DNA of 64,000 nt from a bacterium SCSIO 12643 (GTDB lineage Bacteria; Bacteroidota; Bacteroidia; Flavobacteriales_G; Salibacteraceae): positions 2,046,001 through 2,110,000 of the forward strand of contig CP073750.1 in the NCBI GenBank assembly GCA_024398135.1, written 5' to 3'. The notes under the pieces were generated by a model, which had not been told where the DNA came from, did not search any database, and saw only the letters and a list, made by a program, of their open reading frames with translations. Numbering within the stretch: position 1 is the stretch's first letter; each line of letters begins with the position of its first letter. The position numbers and the translations under genes are program-made. Shown here piece after piece: positions 1 through 9,678 of the stretch.

Positions 1-882
1 CTCATGTGGAGGGAACAAAAACTTGTTTGACCAGCCATCAAATGGTTTTAAATAACCATCTGTAGAAACTGTGGTTTCCAAACTACGTAAAACAGAAGTT
101 CCAACTGCACAAACACGCTTCTTTTCGTTGATCGCACGATTTACGCGCTCTGCCGTTGTTTCCGGAACGATTAGTTTTTCGCTATCCATTTTGTGTTTCG
201 TCAAGTCTTCTACCTCAACCTGACGGAAACTGCCTAAACTGGTATTGATCGTAAGGAAAGTGTAATCTACACCATGTAATTCCAGACGCTTCATCAAATT
301 ACGGCTAAAGTGTAATCCAGCAGATGAAGGAGCTACTGCGCCTTCGTTTTTAGCGAAAATAGTTTGGTATCTATCTACATCCTCAGGTTCAACTTCACGC
401 TTGATATAATCAGGAAGCGGAGTTTCTCCCATTTGGAAAATAAGTTCTTTGAATTCTTTATAATCACCATCAAATAAGAACCTTAAAGTTCTTCCTCTTG
501 AAGTGGTGTTATCAATTACCTCAGCAACTAAATCATCATTTTCACCGAAGTATAATTTATTACCGATACGGATTTTACGTGCAGGATCTACTAAAACATC
601 CCATAATCTGCTCTCGGCATTTAATTCGCGTAGTAAGAAAACTTCAATTCTTGCTCCGGTTTTTTCTTTGTTACCATACAATCTGGCAGGAAAAACCTTA
701 GAATCATTCATGATCATCACATCACCTTCACCAAAATAATCCACGATATCTTTGAAGGTTTTGTGCTCGATTTCACCGGTATCACGATGCAAAACCATTA
801 ATCTGGATTCATCTCTTTCTGGTGCTGGATATTGAGCAATTAACTCATCCGGAATATCAATCTTGAACTTTGTTAATTTCAT
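1..882 (-). CDS. queA: S-adenosylmethionine:tRNA ribosyltransferase-isomerase QueA (3' end beyond window)
   Basis: Translating the minus strand from the ATG at 882 gives 294 codons with no stop before the window edge, so the C-terminus is missing. The protein begins [20 protein letters not shown] and contains [25 protein letters not shown] and [11 protein letters not shown], all hallmarks of QueA. This enzyme moves the ribosyl part of SAM onto 7-aminomethyl-7-deazaguanine at tRNA position 34 to make epoxyqueuosine in the cytoplasm. It lies 94 bp downstream of truB on the same strand and has its own TAnnTTTG box at 903-910, so it is probably transcribed at least partly on its own. The family identification is firm; only the missing end is unknown. 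Confidence 0.95.
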   Translation of the reverse strand, partial: MKLTKFKIDIPDELIAQYPAPERDESRLMVLHRDTGEIEHKTFKDIVDYFGEGDVMIMNDSKVFPARLYGNKEKTGARIEVFLLRELNAESRLWDVLVDPARKIRIGNKLYFGENDDLVAEVIDNTTSRGRTLRFLFDGDYKEFKELIFQMGETPLPDYIKREVEPEDVDRYQTIFAKNEGAVAPSSAGLHFSRNLMKRLELHGVDYTFLTINTSLGSFRQVEVEDLTKHKMDSEKLIVPETTAERVNRAINEKKRVCAVGTSVLRSLETTVSTDGYLKPFDGWSNKFLFPPHE

Positions 883-902
883 GCGAATTGTTTAAAAGTC
901 TG

Positions 903-910
903 CAAAAATA
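903..910 (-). promoter_or_regulatory. Putative -7 promoter box of queA
   Basis: Read on the minus strand this is TATTTTTG, an exact match to the Bacteroidota -7 consensus TAnnTTTG. It lies 21 bp upstream of the queA ATG. I could not define a -33 box with confidence. Confidence 0.5.
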
Positions 911-976
911 TAAAATAACCTGTAATAAATCAGATGAAATAACTACTTATCATAGAGGTGAAAAGTAGATTTAATA

Positions 977-1687
977 TTACTCCTCAGGAGATGGATTGTT
1001 TTTAATTGTTTCAATCCATTCTTCTATAGATGATGCATCCGCAACTTTATGGTCTCCAATAGCTGTTCGCCTTAAAGATTTAAGATAGCCTCCTACATTT
1101 AGTTTTTGTCCTAAATCGTGTGCTAATGATCTGATATAGGTTCCTTTAGAGCATTTAACTCTAAAGTCAATTTCAGGTAATTCTAACCGTGTGATCTCAT
1201 ATTCATGTATGGTGATCACGTTTGGTTTTAGATCTAAGTCAATACCTTTTCTGGCAAATTCATATGCTTTTTTCCCATCGATCTTTTTTGCCGAAAAAAG
1301 TGGTGGGATTTGCTCTATGGTCCCAAGAAACGACTGTACCGCTTCGTGAACAGCTGATTCGGTGATGTGAGAAATATCAAACGTTTGATCAATTTCCGTT
1401 TCCATATCATACGAAGGACGTGTGGCGCCTAAAACGATTGTTCCGGTATATTCTTTGGGCATGCCCATATAAGAATCAATTGTTTTTGTTGCTTTTCCGC
1501 AACAAACAATCAATAAACCTGAAGCAAGAGGATCTAAAGTTCCCGCATGGCCAACCTTAAATCTTTTTATTCCGGTTTTATGTTTGAGTTGATATCTTAG
1601 TTTGTTAACCACATCAAATGAAGTCCAGGTGAGAGGTTTATCCACCAAAAGGACTTCTCCGGCTTTGAAATCGTATATCCGAGACAT
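977..1687 (-). CDS. truB: tRNA pseudouridine(55) synthase TruB
   Basis: A 236-residue enzyme that converts U55 in the T-loop of most tRNAs to pseudouridine. The motif GHAGTLDPLASGLL at about residues 46-59 carries the catalytic Asp52, and the start KAGEVLLVDKPLTWTS is typical of the family. The length suits a short Bacteroidota TruB that lacks the C-terminal PUA extension. Its ATG overlaps the uppP stop codon by one base (TAATG), which suggests translational coupling. It is part of the ftsX - DUF3098 - uppP - truB series, an arrangement common in this phylum. Confidence 0.96.
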   Translation of the reverse strand: MSRIYDFKAGEVLLVDKPLTWTSFDVVNKLRYQLKHKTGIKRFKVGHAGTLDPLASGLLIVCCGKATKTIDSYMGMPKEYTGTIVLGATRPSYDMETEIDQTFDISHITESAVHEAVQSFLGTIEQIPPLFSAKKIDGKKAYEFARKGIDLDLKPNVITIHEYEITRLELPEIDFRVKCSKGTYIRSLAHDLGQKLNVGGYLKSLRRTAIGDHKVADASSIEEWIETIKNNPSPEE

Positions 1688-2478
1688 TAGATCAAGTTAA
1701 TACCGATGGCAATAAGACCTACAACGAAGCAGTAATATGCAAAATACTTTAACTGACTTCTTTTCACCAAAGAAATCATCCACGTACATGCTAAAACCCC
1801 TGAGATAAATGCAGCGAAGAAACCGATAGACAATACAGGAATGGAAAGCGTTCCGAAATCGGTTCCTCCATCCAGAATGTCTTTCGCCATCTTTCCCAAA
1901 ATCAATGGAACAACCATTAAGAAAGAAAAACGTGCTGCTTTTTCTTTATCAATTCCTAAAATAACGGCTGTAGATATAGTGGCTCCTGACCTTGAAATTC
2001 CAGGAAGTATAGCGATAGCTTGTGAGATTCCTATAATGATTGAGGATAAGAATGTCACCGGTTTTTCTGTCGCTTTAGCACGATCTGCAAGAAGCAGAAG
2101 TCCTCCCGTTAGTAAAAGCAAAAAACCTACAGCCAAGACCTGACCACTAAACATAATTTCCAATTGATCATTAAATAATACACCAATCACTGCGGCAGGG
2201 ATCATGGATAAAATAATTTTCACGGAAAAAATCTTCTCTTCATTCCATTCCGTTGAGAACAGACCAGAGATGATTTCCAAAATATCTTTACGATAAACAA
2301 CAATGGTGCTTAATGCAGTTGCGCCATGAAGTAAAATCGTAAAAGCCATACTTTCTTTAGGTAGACTTGAATCTCCAAAGAGTGCTTTTACCAATTCTAA
2401 ATGCCCACTACTGCTTACGGGCAAAAACTCAGTGAGTCCCTGGATGATTCCAAGAACTAATGCTTCTAATATGCTCAT
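1687..2478 (-). CDS. uppP: Undecaprenyl-diphosphatase UppP/BacA
   Basis: A 263-residue inner-membrane enzyme that dephosphorylates undecaprenyl pyrophosphate, recycling the lipid carrier of peptidoglycan synthesis; its overexpression is known to give bacitracin resistance. Two family signatures are visible: QGLTEFLPVSSSGH at residues 13-26, with the active-site Glu17, and PGISRSGATIS near residue 160. Around seven or eight hydrophobic segments span the rest. It ends inside the truB start codon and starts 6 bp downstream of the DUF3098 gene. This cell-wall gene therefore sits in one transcript with ftsX. Confidence 0.96.
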   Translation of the reverse strand: MSILEALVLGIIQGLTEFLPVSSSGHLELVKALFGDSSLPKESMAFTILLHGATALSTIVVYRKDILEIISGLFSTEWNEEKIFSVKIILSMIPAAVIGVLFNDQLEIMFSGQVLAVGFLLLLTGGLLLLADRAKATEKPVTFLSSIIIGISQAIAILPGISRSGATISTAVILGIDKEKAARFSFLMVVPLILGKMAKDILDGGTDFGTLSIPVLSIGFFAAFISGVLACTWMISLVKRSQLKYFAYYCFVVGLIAIGINLI

Positions 2479-2484
2479 CAGATT

Positions 2485-2733
2485 TTACTCAGTGGTTTTT
2501 TTCATAATAGCGTATAGAATCACGCCATAACCTGAAAGAATCACAATAGGTGCAACACTTAATCTACGGGTAGAAAAAATAGCATCACTGAAAACATTTG
2601 GATCATCGGACCCACCTCCTGCCATCAGGAAGAAACCGATAATAACCAGTACAAATCCGGCAATTAAATAGATGTAATTTGTTTTAGTAAAAGGCAGTTG
2701 ATCGCCTCCTGAAATTTCGTTTTTATTTGCCAT
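2485..2733 (-). CDS. DUF3098 family small membrane protein
   Basis: An 82-residue protein with two hydrophobic segments, about residues 20-38 (LIAGFVLVIIGFFLM) and 58-76. Between them is a short loop with GGGSDDPNVFSDAIFSTRR, the pattern of DUF3098. The family is essentially confined to Bacteroidota and usually sits directly after ftsX, as here (1 bp between the genes). Its function is unknown. The neighbourhood suggests a role close to the divisome or the FtsEX complex, but that is inference from gene order only. Confidence 0.85.
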   Translation of the reverse strand: MANKNEISGGDQLPFTKTNYIYLIAGFVLVIIGFFLMAGGGSDDPNVFSDAIFSTRRLSVAPIVILSGYGVILYAIMKKTTE

Positions 2734-2734
2734 T

Positions 2735-3592
2735 TTATCTATATAATTGATCTGTTTTTAATCTTAAATATCTTCTCACAGCCAGAGTAGTGCTCATCCA
2801 ACTAATGAATAGTCCTAATGCGATAACTCCGACAATAACCATTGCATATAATTGAATATCGTTGATGTCAAAAAGTTCCGGCATTTGGTTTTGAATGGAA
2901 TATACTACCAAAGCAATCAATACTATGGAAATCAATGCTCCATAGAAACCGTTAATTAAACTCTTTACTACAAAAGGTCGTGTAATAAAGCTGGAAGTTG
3001 CTCCAACGAGTTGCATACTTCTGATAATGAATCTCTTGGAGTAGATCGCCAATCTGATAGTGCTATTGATCAGTGCGATCGCAACGAAAAGCAACATAAT
3101 TGAGAATGAAACCAATACCAACGTGATTTTTCGAATGTTCTCATTTACCGCAGCCAAAAGGTCTTTATGGTAATCTACATTTCTAATTTTTGGGTTCTCC
3201 AATAAATCCGCTTCTATCCAGGCTAAACTATCCGGATGCGCATATTCCGCATTCATCTTAATATCAATACTCGTTAAAAGAGGATTATAACCCAAAAAGT
3301 CTACAAAATCTTCACCTAAATCTGCCTGAAGAATTTCAGCAGCATCGTCTTTTGAAACAAATTCGGTGGTCTTTACATAACGAGAAGCATCCAATGACTT
3401 TTGAAGTCTCTTCACATCCGAATCTTTGACATCGTCACGTAAGTAAATGGTGATTCCAATATTTTCCTTTACCGATTCAGAAATGGACTTGGCTTTAAGT
3501 ACCAAAAGTCCAGTAATACCTAGCATAAAAAGCACTAACGAAATACTAATGATAACCGAGAAGTAAGATTTACCTGAGTTGCCCGAAGCCAT
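2735..3592 (-). CDS. ftsX: Cell division ABC permease FtsX
   Basis: A 285-residue permease with the FtsX layout: an N-terminal membrane segment (about residues 10-32), a periplasmic domain (about 35-160) and three C-terminal membrane segments (around 165-185, 215-235 and 255-275). With FtsE it forms an ABC-type complex that controls peptidoglycan hydrolases at the septum. The sequence SVKENIGITIYLRDDVKDSDV at the start of the periplasmic part is typical. It is the first gene of the minus-strand operon that runs through DUF3098, uppP and truB. FtsE is not encoded in the window, which is usual in Bacteroidota. Confidence 0.93.
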   Translation of the reverse strand: MASGNSGKSYFSVIISISLVLFMLGITGLLVLKAKSISESVKENIGITIYLRDDVKDSDVKRLQKSLDASRYVKTTEFVSKDDAAEILQADLGEDFVDFLGYNPLLTSIDIKMNAEYAHPDSLAWIEADLLENPKIRNVDYHKDLLAAVNENIRKITLVLVSFSIMLLFVAIALINSTIRLAIYSKRFIIRSMQLVGATSSFITRPFVVKSLINGFYGALISIVLIALVVYSIQNQMPELFDINDIQLYAMVIVGVIALGLFISWMSTTLAVRRYLRLKTDQLYR

Positions 3593-3750
3593 GTGATTGA
3601 TATGGAATTACCGTTTGTTACAATTAAAGCCGCTAAATTAAAAAAATAAGTCAATGATGGTGAATGACAGGTGATAAATAGGTTTAAGATATGTTAAGTT
3701 GCTAATGATCGAATTTATAGGTATTTTCATCATTTAAAGTCCGATCTACT

Positions 3751-5202
3751 ATGAAGTTTTTTTATCTCATACTGGTACTAATAGTACTGTCCTTTCAAGA
3801 TAGTGTTGCTCAAGATTGGAGCCTTGTGATGCCAAACGATACATTGGTTTATGAACGGCAAGATAATAATCAGTTTTTTACGGTTTGGGTGGATAGTACT
3901 CAGGTAAACGGAACAGATACTACTTATTTTATGAATAGAATTTTTCCCGGAGACACTATTAGTATTGGTAATGGTGTAATATGTGATTCAAGTATGGCTG
4001 GAAGTTGGAGTCATTTTGGTGATAAAAGAAATTTTAGTTTGATACAATTTTGTGGTCACCGCGTTGAGGTTACCGGTACTAAAACAACTATTAAATATGA
4101 CCAAAAGAAGTTTGTTATTTTTTCTAATAGTCCCGTTGGATATTCATGGATATGTGATAGTGTGGCAATGGACTCAATGAAAGTGGTATCTGTGGATACA
4201 GCATTTTTACATTCATACCAAGTACAGGATTCGGTAAAAGTGTTGAAATTTAAGGGTAGAAATATGTATGTATCGAAAAACCATGGAGTAGTTTCTGCTT
4301 TTGACTTTAGGAAGTCTCAACAAAATATATTTAAAAGTGTAGGTGTTCAGAATTTGAATATGGGAAGAATCATACCCATGGTGTCTGACATTTATGATTT
4401 TAAAGTAGGGGACGTTTACTATAGAAGGTCTGGAGGGGGTGATTCCCACATATACTATGGTAAATTAAGTAGGGTGAGAATATTATCGAAAAGTATTTCA
4501 GGAGACTCTATTAAATATACTGTTGATTTGACATGGCAAACCTATCAAAGTTATGATCAATCAGGAGTAGGTACGCGTTATCAACAACCTGAGAGAGATA
4601 TTAGGATTATAAGTTATTCTATAAGCGACCCGGGATATCTGATTAACGCACTCCCAAACACTTTCGCTACAGATTCAATATCAAATATAACTACATCTGT
4701 ATGGGTGTTTAGAGATGATCAAGATAGAATTGAGAAGAGAAATTATGAATTATGGAAAGTGCGAAATATATGCGAATACCCTTCTCATATTGTTGACTAT
4801 GATGTTGAAGGACCTAGTATGCATTGTTCAGAAGGTTTAGGAATTATTAATACAGGATATCATGGATTATATAGTTCAGAAGATAGATTAATAGGCTATA
4901 AAAAAGCAAATGGTGAATCATGGGGAGATACGTTGTTTACAAGTGTGTCTGAACCCGATTATACTTCTGATTTTATCTTGTCACCAAATCCTGCTTCAAC
5001 TGTGTTGAATATATATAACCCGTTAATAACCAAAAATGTAACTATGGAGGTTTATGGTGTTCATGGCGAATTGGTTCAAAAACAAACAATCACTTTGCCA
5101 TATCAAGCCGATGTATCCGGATATTCACCTGGTGTGTATATCATATCGATTTCTGATGAAAAAGGAAAAGTGATGCTCCGGGAGAAAATAGTTACTCAAT
5201 AG
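3751..5202 (+). CDS. Secreted protein with T9SS type A sorting domain
   Basis: A 483-residue protein. Residues 1-20 are a signal peptide ending in SVAQ. The last 75 or so residues (from about DFILSPNPASTVLNIY, through VSGYSPGVYIISI, to the end) form a type A C-terminal domain recognised by the type IX secretion system. The protein is therefore exported across the outer membrane and probably fixed to the cell surface or released. The central 380 residues are rich in aromatic and Asp/Ser residues and match no catalytic family I know. The gene stands alone between the divergent ftsX operon and asnS. The substrate and role are unknown. Confidence 0.85.
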   Translation: MKFFYLILVLIVLSFQDSVAQDWSLVMPNDTLVYERQDNNQFFTVWVDSTQVNGTDTTYFMNRIFPGDTISIGNGVICDSSMAGSWSHFGDKRNFSLIQFCGHRVEVTGTKTTIKYDQKKFVIFSNSPVGYSWICDSVAMDSMKVVSVDTAFLHSYQVQDSVKVLKFKGRNMYVSKNHGVVSAFDFRKSQQNIFKSVGVQNLNMGRIIPMVSDIYDFKVGDVYYRRSGGGDSHIYYGKLSRVRILSKSISGDSIKYTVDLTWQTYQSYDQSGVGTRYQQPERDIRIISYSISDPGYLINALPNTFATDSISNITTSVWVFRDDQDRIEKRNYELWKVRNICEYPSHIVDYDVEGPSMHCSEGLGIINTGYHGLYSSEDRLIGYKKANGESWGDTLFTSVSEPDYTSDFILSPNPASTVLNIYNPLITKNVTMEVYGVHGELVQKQTITLPYQADVSGYSPGVYIISISDEKGKVMLREKIVTQ

Positions 5203-5254
5203 GCAATTTAAATTTCCTTAACCCAAAAAATGATTTTCAATAAGTTGATTTATC

Positions 5255-5262
5255 TACCTTTG
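5255..5262 (+). promoter_or_regulatory. Putative -7 promoter box of asnS
   Basis: TACCTTTG matches TAnnTTTG exactly and lies 25 bp before the asnS ATG. Transcription would begin near 5268-5270. Confidence 0.5.
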
Positions 5263-5287
5263 CGGGCTTAATTTTTATCACAAAATA

Positions 5288-6727
5288 ATGCGAACAAAAA
5301 TCAAAGATTTGTTGGTGAGTGAAGGCCAACAGGAAGGAGTAAACATTAAAGGTTGGGTACGTACAAAACGTGGAAGTAAGAATGTATCATTTATTGCGAT
5401 GAATGATGGATCAACATTGAATAATATCCAGGTGGTGGCTGATAATCCGAATTTTGATGAGGAGGTGATGAGAAATATCACTACCGGTGCTGCTTTGAGC
5501 ATTATTGGAGACCTGGTAGAAAGTCAGGGAAGTGGTCAAAAATTTGAATTGGTGGCGAAAGAAATAGAGATTTTAGGTGTGGCAAGTACGGATGAATATC
5601 CATTGCAACCCAAAAGACACTCTCTGGAGTTTTTAAGAGAAATTGCGCATTTACGACCGCGAACCAATTATTTTTCAGCAGTATTGAGAGTCAGAAATGC
5701 TGCGGCTTATGCAATCCATGAATATTTTAACCAAAAAGGTTTTGTGTGGATGCATACGCCAATCATTACCGGTTCGGATGCAGAAGGTGCTGGCGAAATG
5801 TTTAAAGTGACCAATTTTGACATCAATAATGCACCAAAAACTGAAGATGGAGAAGTAGATTTCTCAAAAGACTTTTTTGGAAAGGCTACTAACCTTACTG
5901 TTTCGGGGCAGTTGGAAGCAGAGCTTGGTGCTATGGCATTGGGTGAGGTTTATACTTTCGGCCCAACGTTTAGAGCAGAAAACTCAAATACATCGCGTCA
6001 CCTGGCGGAATTCTGGATGGTAGAACCGGAGGTAGCATTCAATGATTTGGATGACAATATGGATTTAGCAGAAGATTTCTTGAAATATGTGATCAAGTCT
6101 GTTTTAGATACATGTGGTGATGATTTAACCTTTTTGAGCAAAAGGTTAATAGATGAGGAGAAAGTGAAGCCAGCTGTTGAACGTTCTCCGATGGAGTTGA
6201 AAGAAAAATTACAGTTTGTCATTGATAATGATTTCGAGCGAGTTTCATATACGGACGCAATTCAAATTTTGAGAAACTCTAAGCCAAATAAAAAGAAGAA
6301 GTTCCAATACTTAATTGATGAGTGGGGGGCAGATTTGCAGTCTGAACATGAAAGATATTTGGTGGAAAAGCACTTTAAAAAACCGGTGGTTCTATTTGAT
6401 TACCCAGCGAATATTAAGGCGTTTTACATGCGTGAAAATGAAGATGGAAAAACAGTGAGAGCCATGGATATCTTATTCCCTGGAATTGGTGAGATGGTTG
6501 GCGGTTCTCAAAGAGAAGAGCGCTACGATGTGTTATTGAATAAGATCAAAACCATGGGAATTGAAGAAGAAGAATTATCATGGTATCTGGATACACGTAA
6601 ATTTGGAACCGCACCACATAGTGGATTTGGTCTTGGGTTTGAGCGTTTGATTTTGTTCTTAACAGGAATGACCAATATCCGTGATGTAATTCCATTCCCA
6701 AGAACTCCGGGAAACGCAGAGTTTTAA
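5288..6727 (+). CDS. asnS: Asparagine--tRNA ligase
   Basis: A 479-residue class IIb aminoacyl-tRNA synthetase. The N-terminal OB-fold (residues 1-110, with [14 protein letters not shown]) recognises the anticodon. The catalytic domain carries motif 2 around [19 protein letters not shown], followed by MVEPE, and motif 3 at the C-terminus ([15 protein letters not shown], ending in PRTPGNAEF). The ending and the sequence before motif 2 separate it from AspRS, whose own gene lies at 33.2-35.0 kb. It has its own promoter box 25 bp upstream and is followed 11 bp later by the mevalonate genes. Confidence 0.97.
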   Translation: MRTKIKDLLVSEGQQEGVNIKGWVRTKRGSKNVSFIAMNDGSTLNNIQVVADNPNFDEEVMRNITTGAALSIIGDLVESQGSGQKFELVAKEIEILGVASTDEYPLQPKRHSLEFLREIAHLRPRTNYFSAVLRVRNAAAYAIHEYFNQKGFVWMHTPIITGSDAEGAGEMFKVTNFDINNAPKTEDGEVDFSKDFFGKATNLTVSGQLEAELGAMALGEVYTFGPTFRAENSNTSRHLAEFWMVEPEVAFNDLDDNMDLAEDFLKYVIKSVLDTCGDDLTFLSKRLIDEEKVKPAVERSPMELKEKLQFVIDNDFERVSYTDAIQILRNSKPNKKKKFQYLIDEWGADLQSEHERYLVEKHFKKPVVLFDYPANIKAFYMRENEDGKTVRAMDILFPGIGEMVGGSQREERYDVLLNKIKTMGIEEEELSWYLDTRKFGTAPHSGFGLGFERLILFLTGMTNIRDVIPFPRTPGNAEF

Positions 6728-6738
6728 AATCGTTTGTT

Positions 6739-7818
6739 ATGATCGAACCAGGAGGTATATTACATGTTCCTGAAGATTTTTCAGGAAAAGTGAGTTGGGA
6801 AAGCCCATCCAATATTGCTTTGGTAAAATATTGGGGTAAAACCGGAAATCAAATTCCGGCCAACCCATCTATTAGTTTTACGCTAAGTGAAAGTAAAACG
6901 ATTACCTCCATCAGTTTTAAACGAAGAGCAAATGTGAATTCAGGTCCACAGGTCTGTTTCATGTTCGAAGGAAAAGAAGCTGGTAAGTTCGGGGAGAAAA
7001 CGTTTTTGTTTTTAAAGAAGATTGAAGATTACTTTCCTTTTTTAAAGGAATTAGAATTGGAAATTGATACAAAGAACACGTTCCCGCATTCTAGTGGGAT
7101 CGCTTCTTCTGCCTCAGGGATGAGTGCAATGGCTTTATGCTTAATGGGTATTGAACGTTTATTAAACCCGGAGATTACCGAAGCGTATTTTTACAAAAAA
7201 GCTTCTTTTATTGCGAGATTGGGTTCAGGAAGTGCATGTCGTTCAGTGTATGGTGGTTTAACTACCTGGGGTGAAAGCACTATTTCAAATTCAAGTAATG
7301 AAATAGCGATTCCACTTTCAGATACCCATAAGGTTTTTGATGATTTTCAAGATACGATTTTGTTGATTGAGAGAGGTCAAAAAGAAGTGTCTAGCACGGT
7401 GGGACATGGATTGATGCATAAAAATCCGTTTGCGCAAACCAGATTTGACCAGGCGCGTGAGAATACGCAACGTTTGGATGAGATTTTAAAATCCGGGAAT
7501 CTGGAAGAATTTGGTGCATTGGTAGAAAGTGAAGCATTGACGTTACATGCAATGATGATGACTTCCAGTCCTTATTTTATGTTGATGAAACCCAATACTG
7601 TTGAGGTGATTCAGAAATTATGGGAGTATCGTAAAGAATCAGGAAAGCATGTGTATTTTACTCTGGATGCAGGAGCAAACGTGCATTTATTGTATCCAAA
7701 ATCAGAGTCCGTTGAGGTTTTATACTGGATTAAAAATGAGTTAATTGGCTATTGTGAAAATCAGATGTATATTTGCGATACGGTAGGACACGGTCCTCAA
7801 GAGTTAAAAAATGATTAA
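6739..7818 (+). CDS. mvaD: Diphosphomevalonate decarboxylase family protein
   Basis: A 359-residue GHMP-superfamily enzyme expected to convert diphosphomevalonate to isopentenyl diphosphate with ATP. Evidence: SPSNIALVKYWGKTG near residue 27 (the phosphomevalonate decarboxylase signature), the GHMP motif HSSGIASSASGMSAM near residue 121, and the conserved RLGSGSACRSVYGG. It overlaps the next gene by 8 bp, and that gene is a mevalonate kinase, so the pathway assignment is strong. Family members in Bacteroidota are sometimes annotated only as decarboxylase-like, and substrate specificity (diphosphate or monophosphate) cannot be read from the sequence. Confidence 0.9.
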   Translation: MIEPGGILHVPEDFSGKVSWESPSNIALVKYWGKTGNQIPANPSISFTLSESKTITSISFKRRANVNSGPQVCFMFEGKEAGKFGEKTFLFLKKIEDYFPFLKELELEIDTKNTFPHSSGIASSASGMSAMALCLMGIERLLNPEITEAYFYKKASFIARLGSGSACRSVYGGLTTWGESTISNSSNEIAIPLSDTHKVFDDFQDTILLIERGQKEVSSTVGHGLMHKNPFAQTRFDQARENTQRLDEILKSGNLEEFGALVESEALTLHAMMMTSSPYFMLMKPNTVEVIQKLWEYRKESGKHVYFTLDAGANVHLLYPKSESVEVLYWIKNELIGYCENQMYICDTVGHGPQELKND

Positions 7819-8749
7819 AGAAGCACTCTTTCATTCAAAGATTCTGCTCTTCGGAGAATACGGTATTATTCAGGATTCCATGGGTTTATCTATTCCATAT
7901 AAAGCATATATGGGAGAGTTAAAGTTTGAGGATATTGATGAAGCAGACGCTCAGAAATCAAATGCACATTTGGTGAAATTTCACGCGCATCTAGCAAAAC
8001 TAAATGCTGCTGGGGAACTTCCTGTGGATTTAGATTTAGACCGTTTTGGAGCGGATATTTCAAAAGGAATGCATTTTGACTCTACCATTCCGCAAGGGTA
8101 TGGAGTAGGAAGTTCAGGAGCCCTGGTAGCTGCAGTTTACAATCAGTACGCTGTAGATCGAATTGATCCCGAAAATGAGCTTTCTAAAGAAAACATCTTA
8201 GAATTAAAGTCTGCTTTTGGAAAGATAGAATCATATTTTCATGGCAAGAGCTCTGGAGTAGATCCGTTGATTTGTTATTTGAAGTTACCTGTATTGATCA
8301 AATCAAAAAGTGATGTGAATACCATTGGGATTCCTGATGAAAAGGAAGGAGATGGAGCGATCTTTTTGATGAATACCGGAACTATCGGAGAAACTCAGGG
8401 AATGGTTAATATTTTTATGGAGCGTATGAAACACGAAGGGTTTCGTAATATGATCCGTAAAGATTTTAAGAAATATAACGATCAGTGTATCGCAGCTTTT
8501 CTGGAAGGGGAGACGCAACCACTTTTTGATAGTTTAAAACATCTTTCTTCATTGGTTTTACAAAACTTTAAACCGATGATTCCTTCTAATTTCCAGAAAT
8601 ACTGGGAAGACGGATTAAAATCAAATGCGTATTATTTAAAATTGTGTGGATCAGGTGGCGGAGGGTTTATCCTAGGTTTTACCCGTGATTTTCCTAAAGC
8701 GCAGAAAATGCTTCAAGGTCAAGAGCTAGAAGTAATTTATAAGTTTTGA
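7811..8749 (+). CDS. Mevalonate kinase (GHMP kinase)
   Basis: A 312-residue GHMP kinase. The start FHSKILLFGEYGIIQDSMGLSI matches the kinase N-terminus, PQGYGVGSSGALVAAV near residue 95 is the ATP-binding motif, GKSSGVDPLICYL matches the mevalonate-kinase substrate region, and LCGSGGGGFILGF near residue 279 is the C-terminal GHMP motif. It would phosphorylate mevalonate in the isoprenoid pathway. It overlaps the decarboxylase gene upstream and the prenyltransferase gene downstream, forming a compact three-gene operon. Phosphomevalonate kinase activity cannot be excluded, but the order suits mevalonate kinase. Confidence 0.88.
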   Translation: MIKEALFHSKILLFGEYGIIQDSMGLSIPYKAYMGELKFEDIDEADAQKSNAHLVKFHAHLAKLNAAGELPVDLDLDRFGADISKGMHFDSTIPQGYGVGSSGALVAAVYNQYAVDRIDPENELSKENILELKSAFGKIESYFHGKSSGVDPLICYLKLPVLIKSKSDVNTIGIPDEKEGDGAIFLMNTGTIGETQGMVNIFMERMKHEGFRNMIRKDFKKYNDQCIAAFLEGETQPLFDSLKHLSSLVLQNFKPMIPSNFQKYWEDGLKSNAYYLKLCGSGGGGFILGFTRDFPKAQKMLQGQELEVIYKF

Positions 8750-9630
8750 GCCCGCTGTTTAACAGACGTCAGCGTTACGCCATATTCAAATCCTGGTATT
8801 TATTATCCTTAATTCGGTGGTACAGTATTTTAACTGTAGTCGTTGCGCAGTATCTGGCTGCATTGTATTTATTAAATGATGGGAAGGATAAATTAGAATT
8901 GCTTTTAGATCCTTATTTGCATTTATCTGTTGTTGCAACTGCATTTATTATCGCTTCAGGTTTTATAATCAATAGTTTTTATGACCTGGAACGAGATACA
9001 GTCAATCGTCCCGATAAAGTGATTTTTAGTCGATTGGTAAGTCAAACAACTTGTTTGAATGTCTACTTCTTTTTTAATACCGTAGGGGTTGTGTTAAGCT
9101 TTTATGTATCTAAGAAAGTCATGTTGTTTAACTTTTTGTTTAGTGTAGCATTATGGTTTTATTCTCATAAGCTAAAAAAGAAAGCTTTCCTTGGTGAACT
9201 ATCAGCAGCTATCCTGACACTGGCGCCATTCTTTGTGGTGATCGTATATTATCGTGCTTTTAGTTTTGACTTATTTCTATATCTCAGTTTTATTGGGTTA
9301 GTTGTCTTAATCCGAGAGGTGGTGAAAGATATTCTATCAGAGAAGGGAGATATCATTTTTGGATATGAAACATTACCTATAAAAATAGGTGTAGGTCAAA
9401 CTAAGATGATTTTAGGGTTATTGATGGTGACTACTGCAATTCCATTTGGTGTTCTTTTCTATTTGCAGGGATTTACATTGGTGATGGGTTATTTTTTTAT
9501 GGGGGAGTTGTTGGTGATTTGGAGTGGCTATTTATTGTATAAAGCCCAGGAAAAAAGGGACTTTGAATTACTTAATAACATATACAAATTCTTGACTATC
9601 GCTGGGGTTTTAAGTATTCCTTTGGTATAA
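8746..9630 (+). CDS. UbiA-family prenyltransferase
   Basis: A 294-residue polytopic membrane enzyme with about eight hydrophobic segments. The first Asp-rich motif NSFYDLERD at residues 76-84 binds the prenyl diphosphate through Mg2+; the second conserved region is REVVKDILSEKGD near residue 190. It resembles geranylgeranylglycerol-phosphate and UbiA-type transferases, so it moves a prenyl chain onto an acceptor I cannot name. The start is TTG at 8746, overlapping the kinase stop as TTGA; no ATG lies near. It ends at a terminator shared with the convergent chitinase gene. Being in one operon with two mevalonate genes ties it to isoprenoid use. Confidence 0.85.
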   Translation: MSPLFNRRQRYAIFKSWYLLSLIRWYSILTVVVAQYLAALYLLNDGKDKLELLLDPYLHLSVVATAFIIASGFIINSFYDLERDTVNRPDKVIFSRLVSQTTCLNVYFFFNTVGVVLSFYVSKKVMLFNFLFSVALWFYSHKLKKKAFLGELSAAILTLAPFFVVIVYYRAFSFDLFLYLSFIGLVVLIREVVKDILSEKGDIIFGYETLPIKIGVGQTKMILGLLMVTTAIPFGVLFYLQGFTLVMGYFFMGELLVIWSGYLLYKAQEKRDFELLNNIYKFLTIAGVLSIPLV

Positions 9631-9631
9631 A

Positions 9632-9662
9632 AAAAGGCCATCTGAAACCAGATGACCTTTTG
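9632..9662. terminator. Bidirectional intrinsic terminator
   Basis: An A-tract leads into the stem ATCTG / CAGAT, extended by AAAAGG / CCTTTT across a mismatch, with loop AAAC and a T-tract after it. It sits between the convergent ends of the UbiA gene (9630) and the chitinase gene (9679), so it can serve both strands. Confidence 0.8.
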
Positions 9663-9678
9663 TGTGTGGAATTGATGA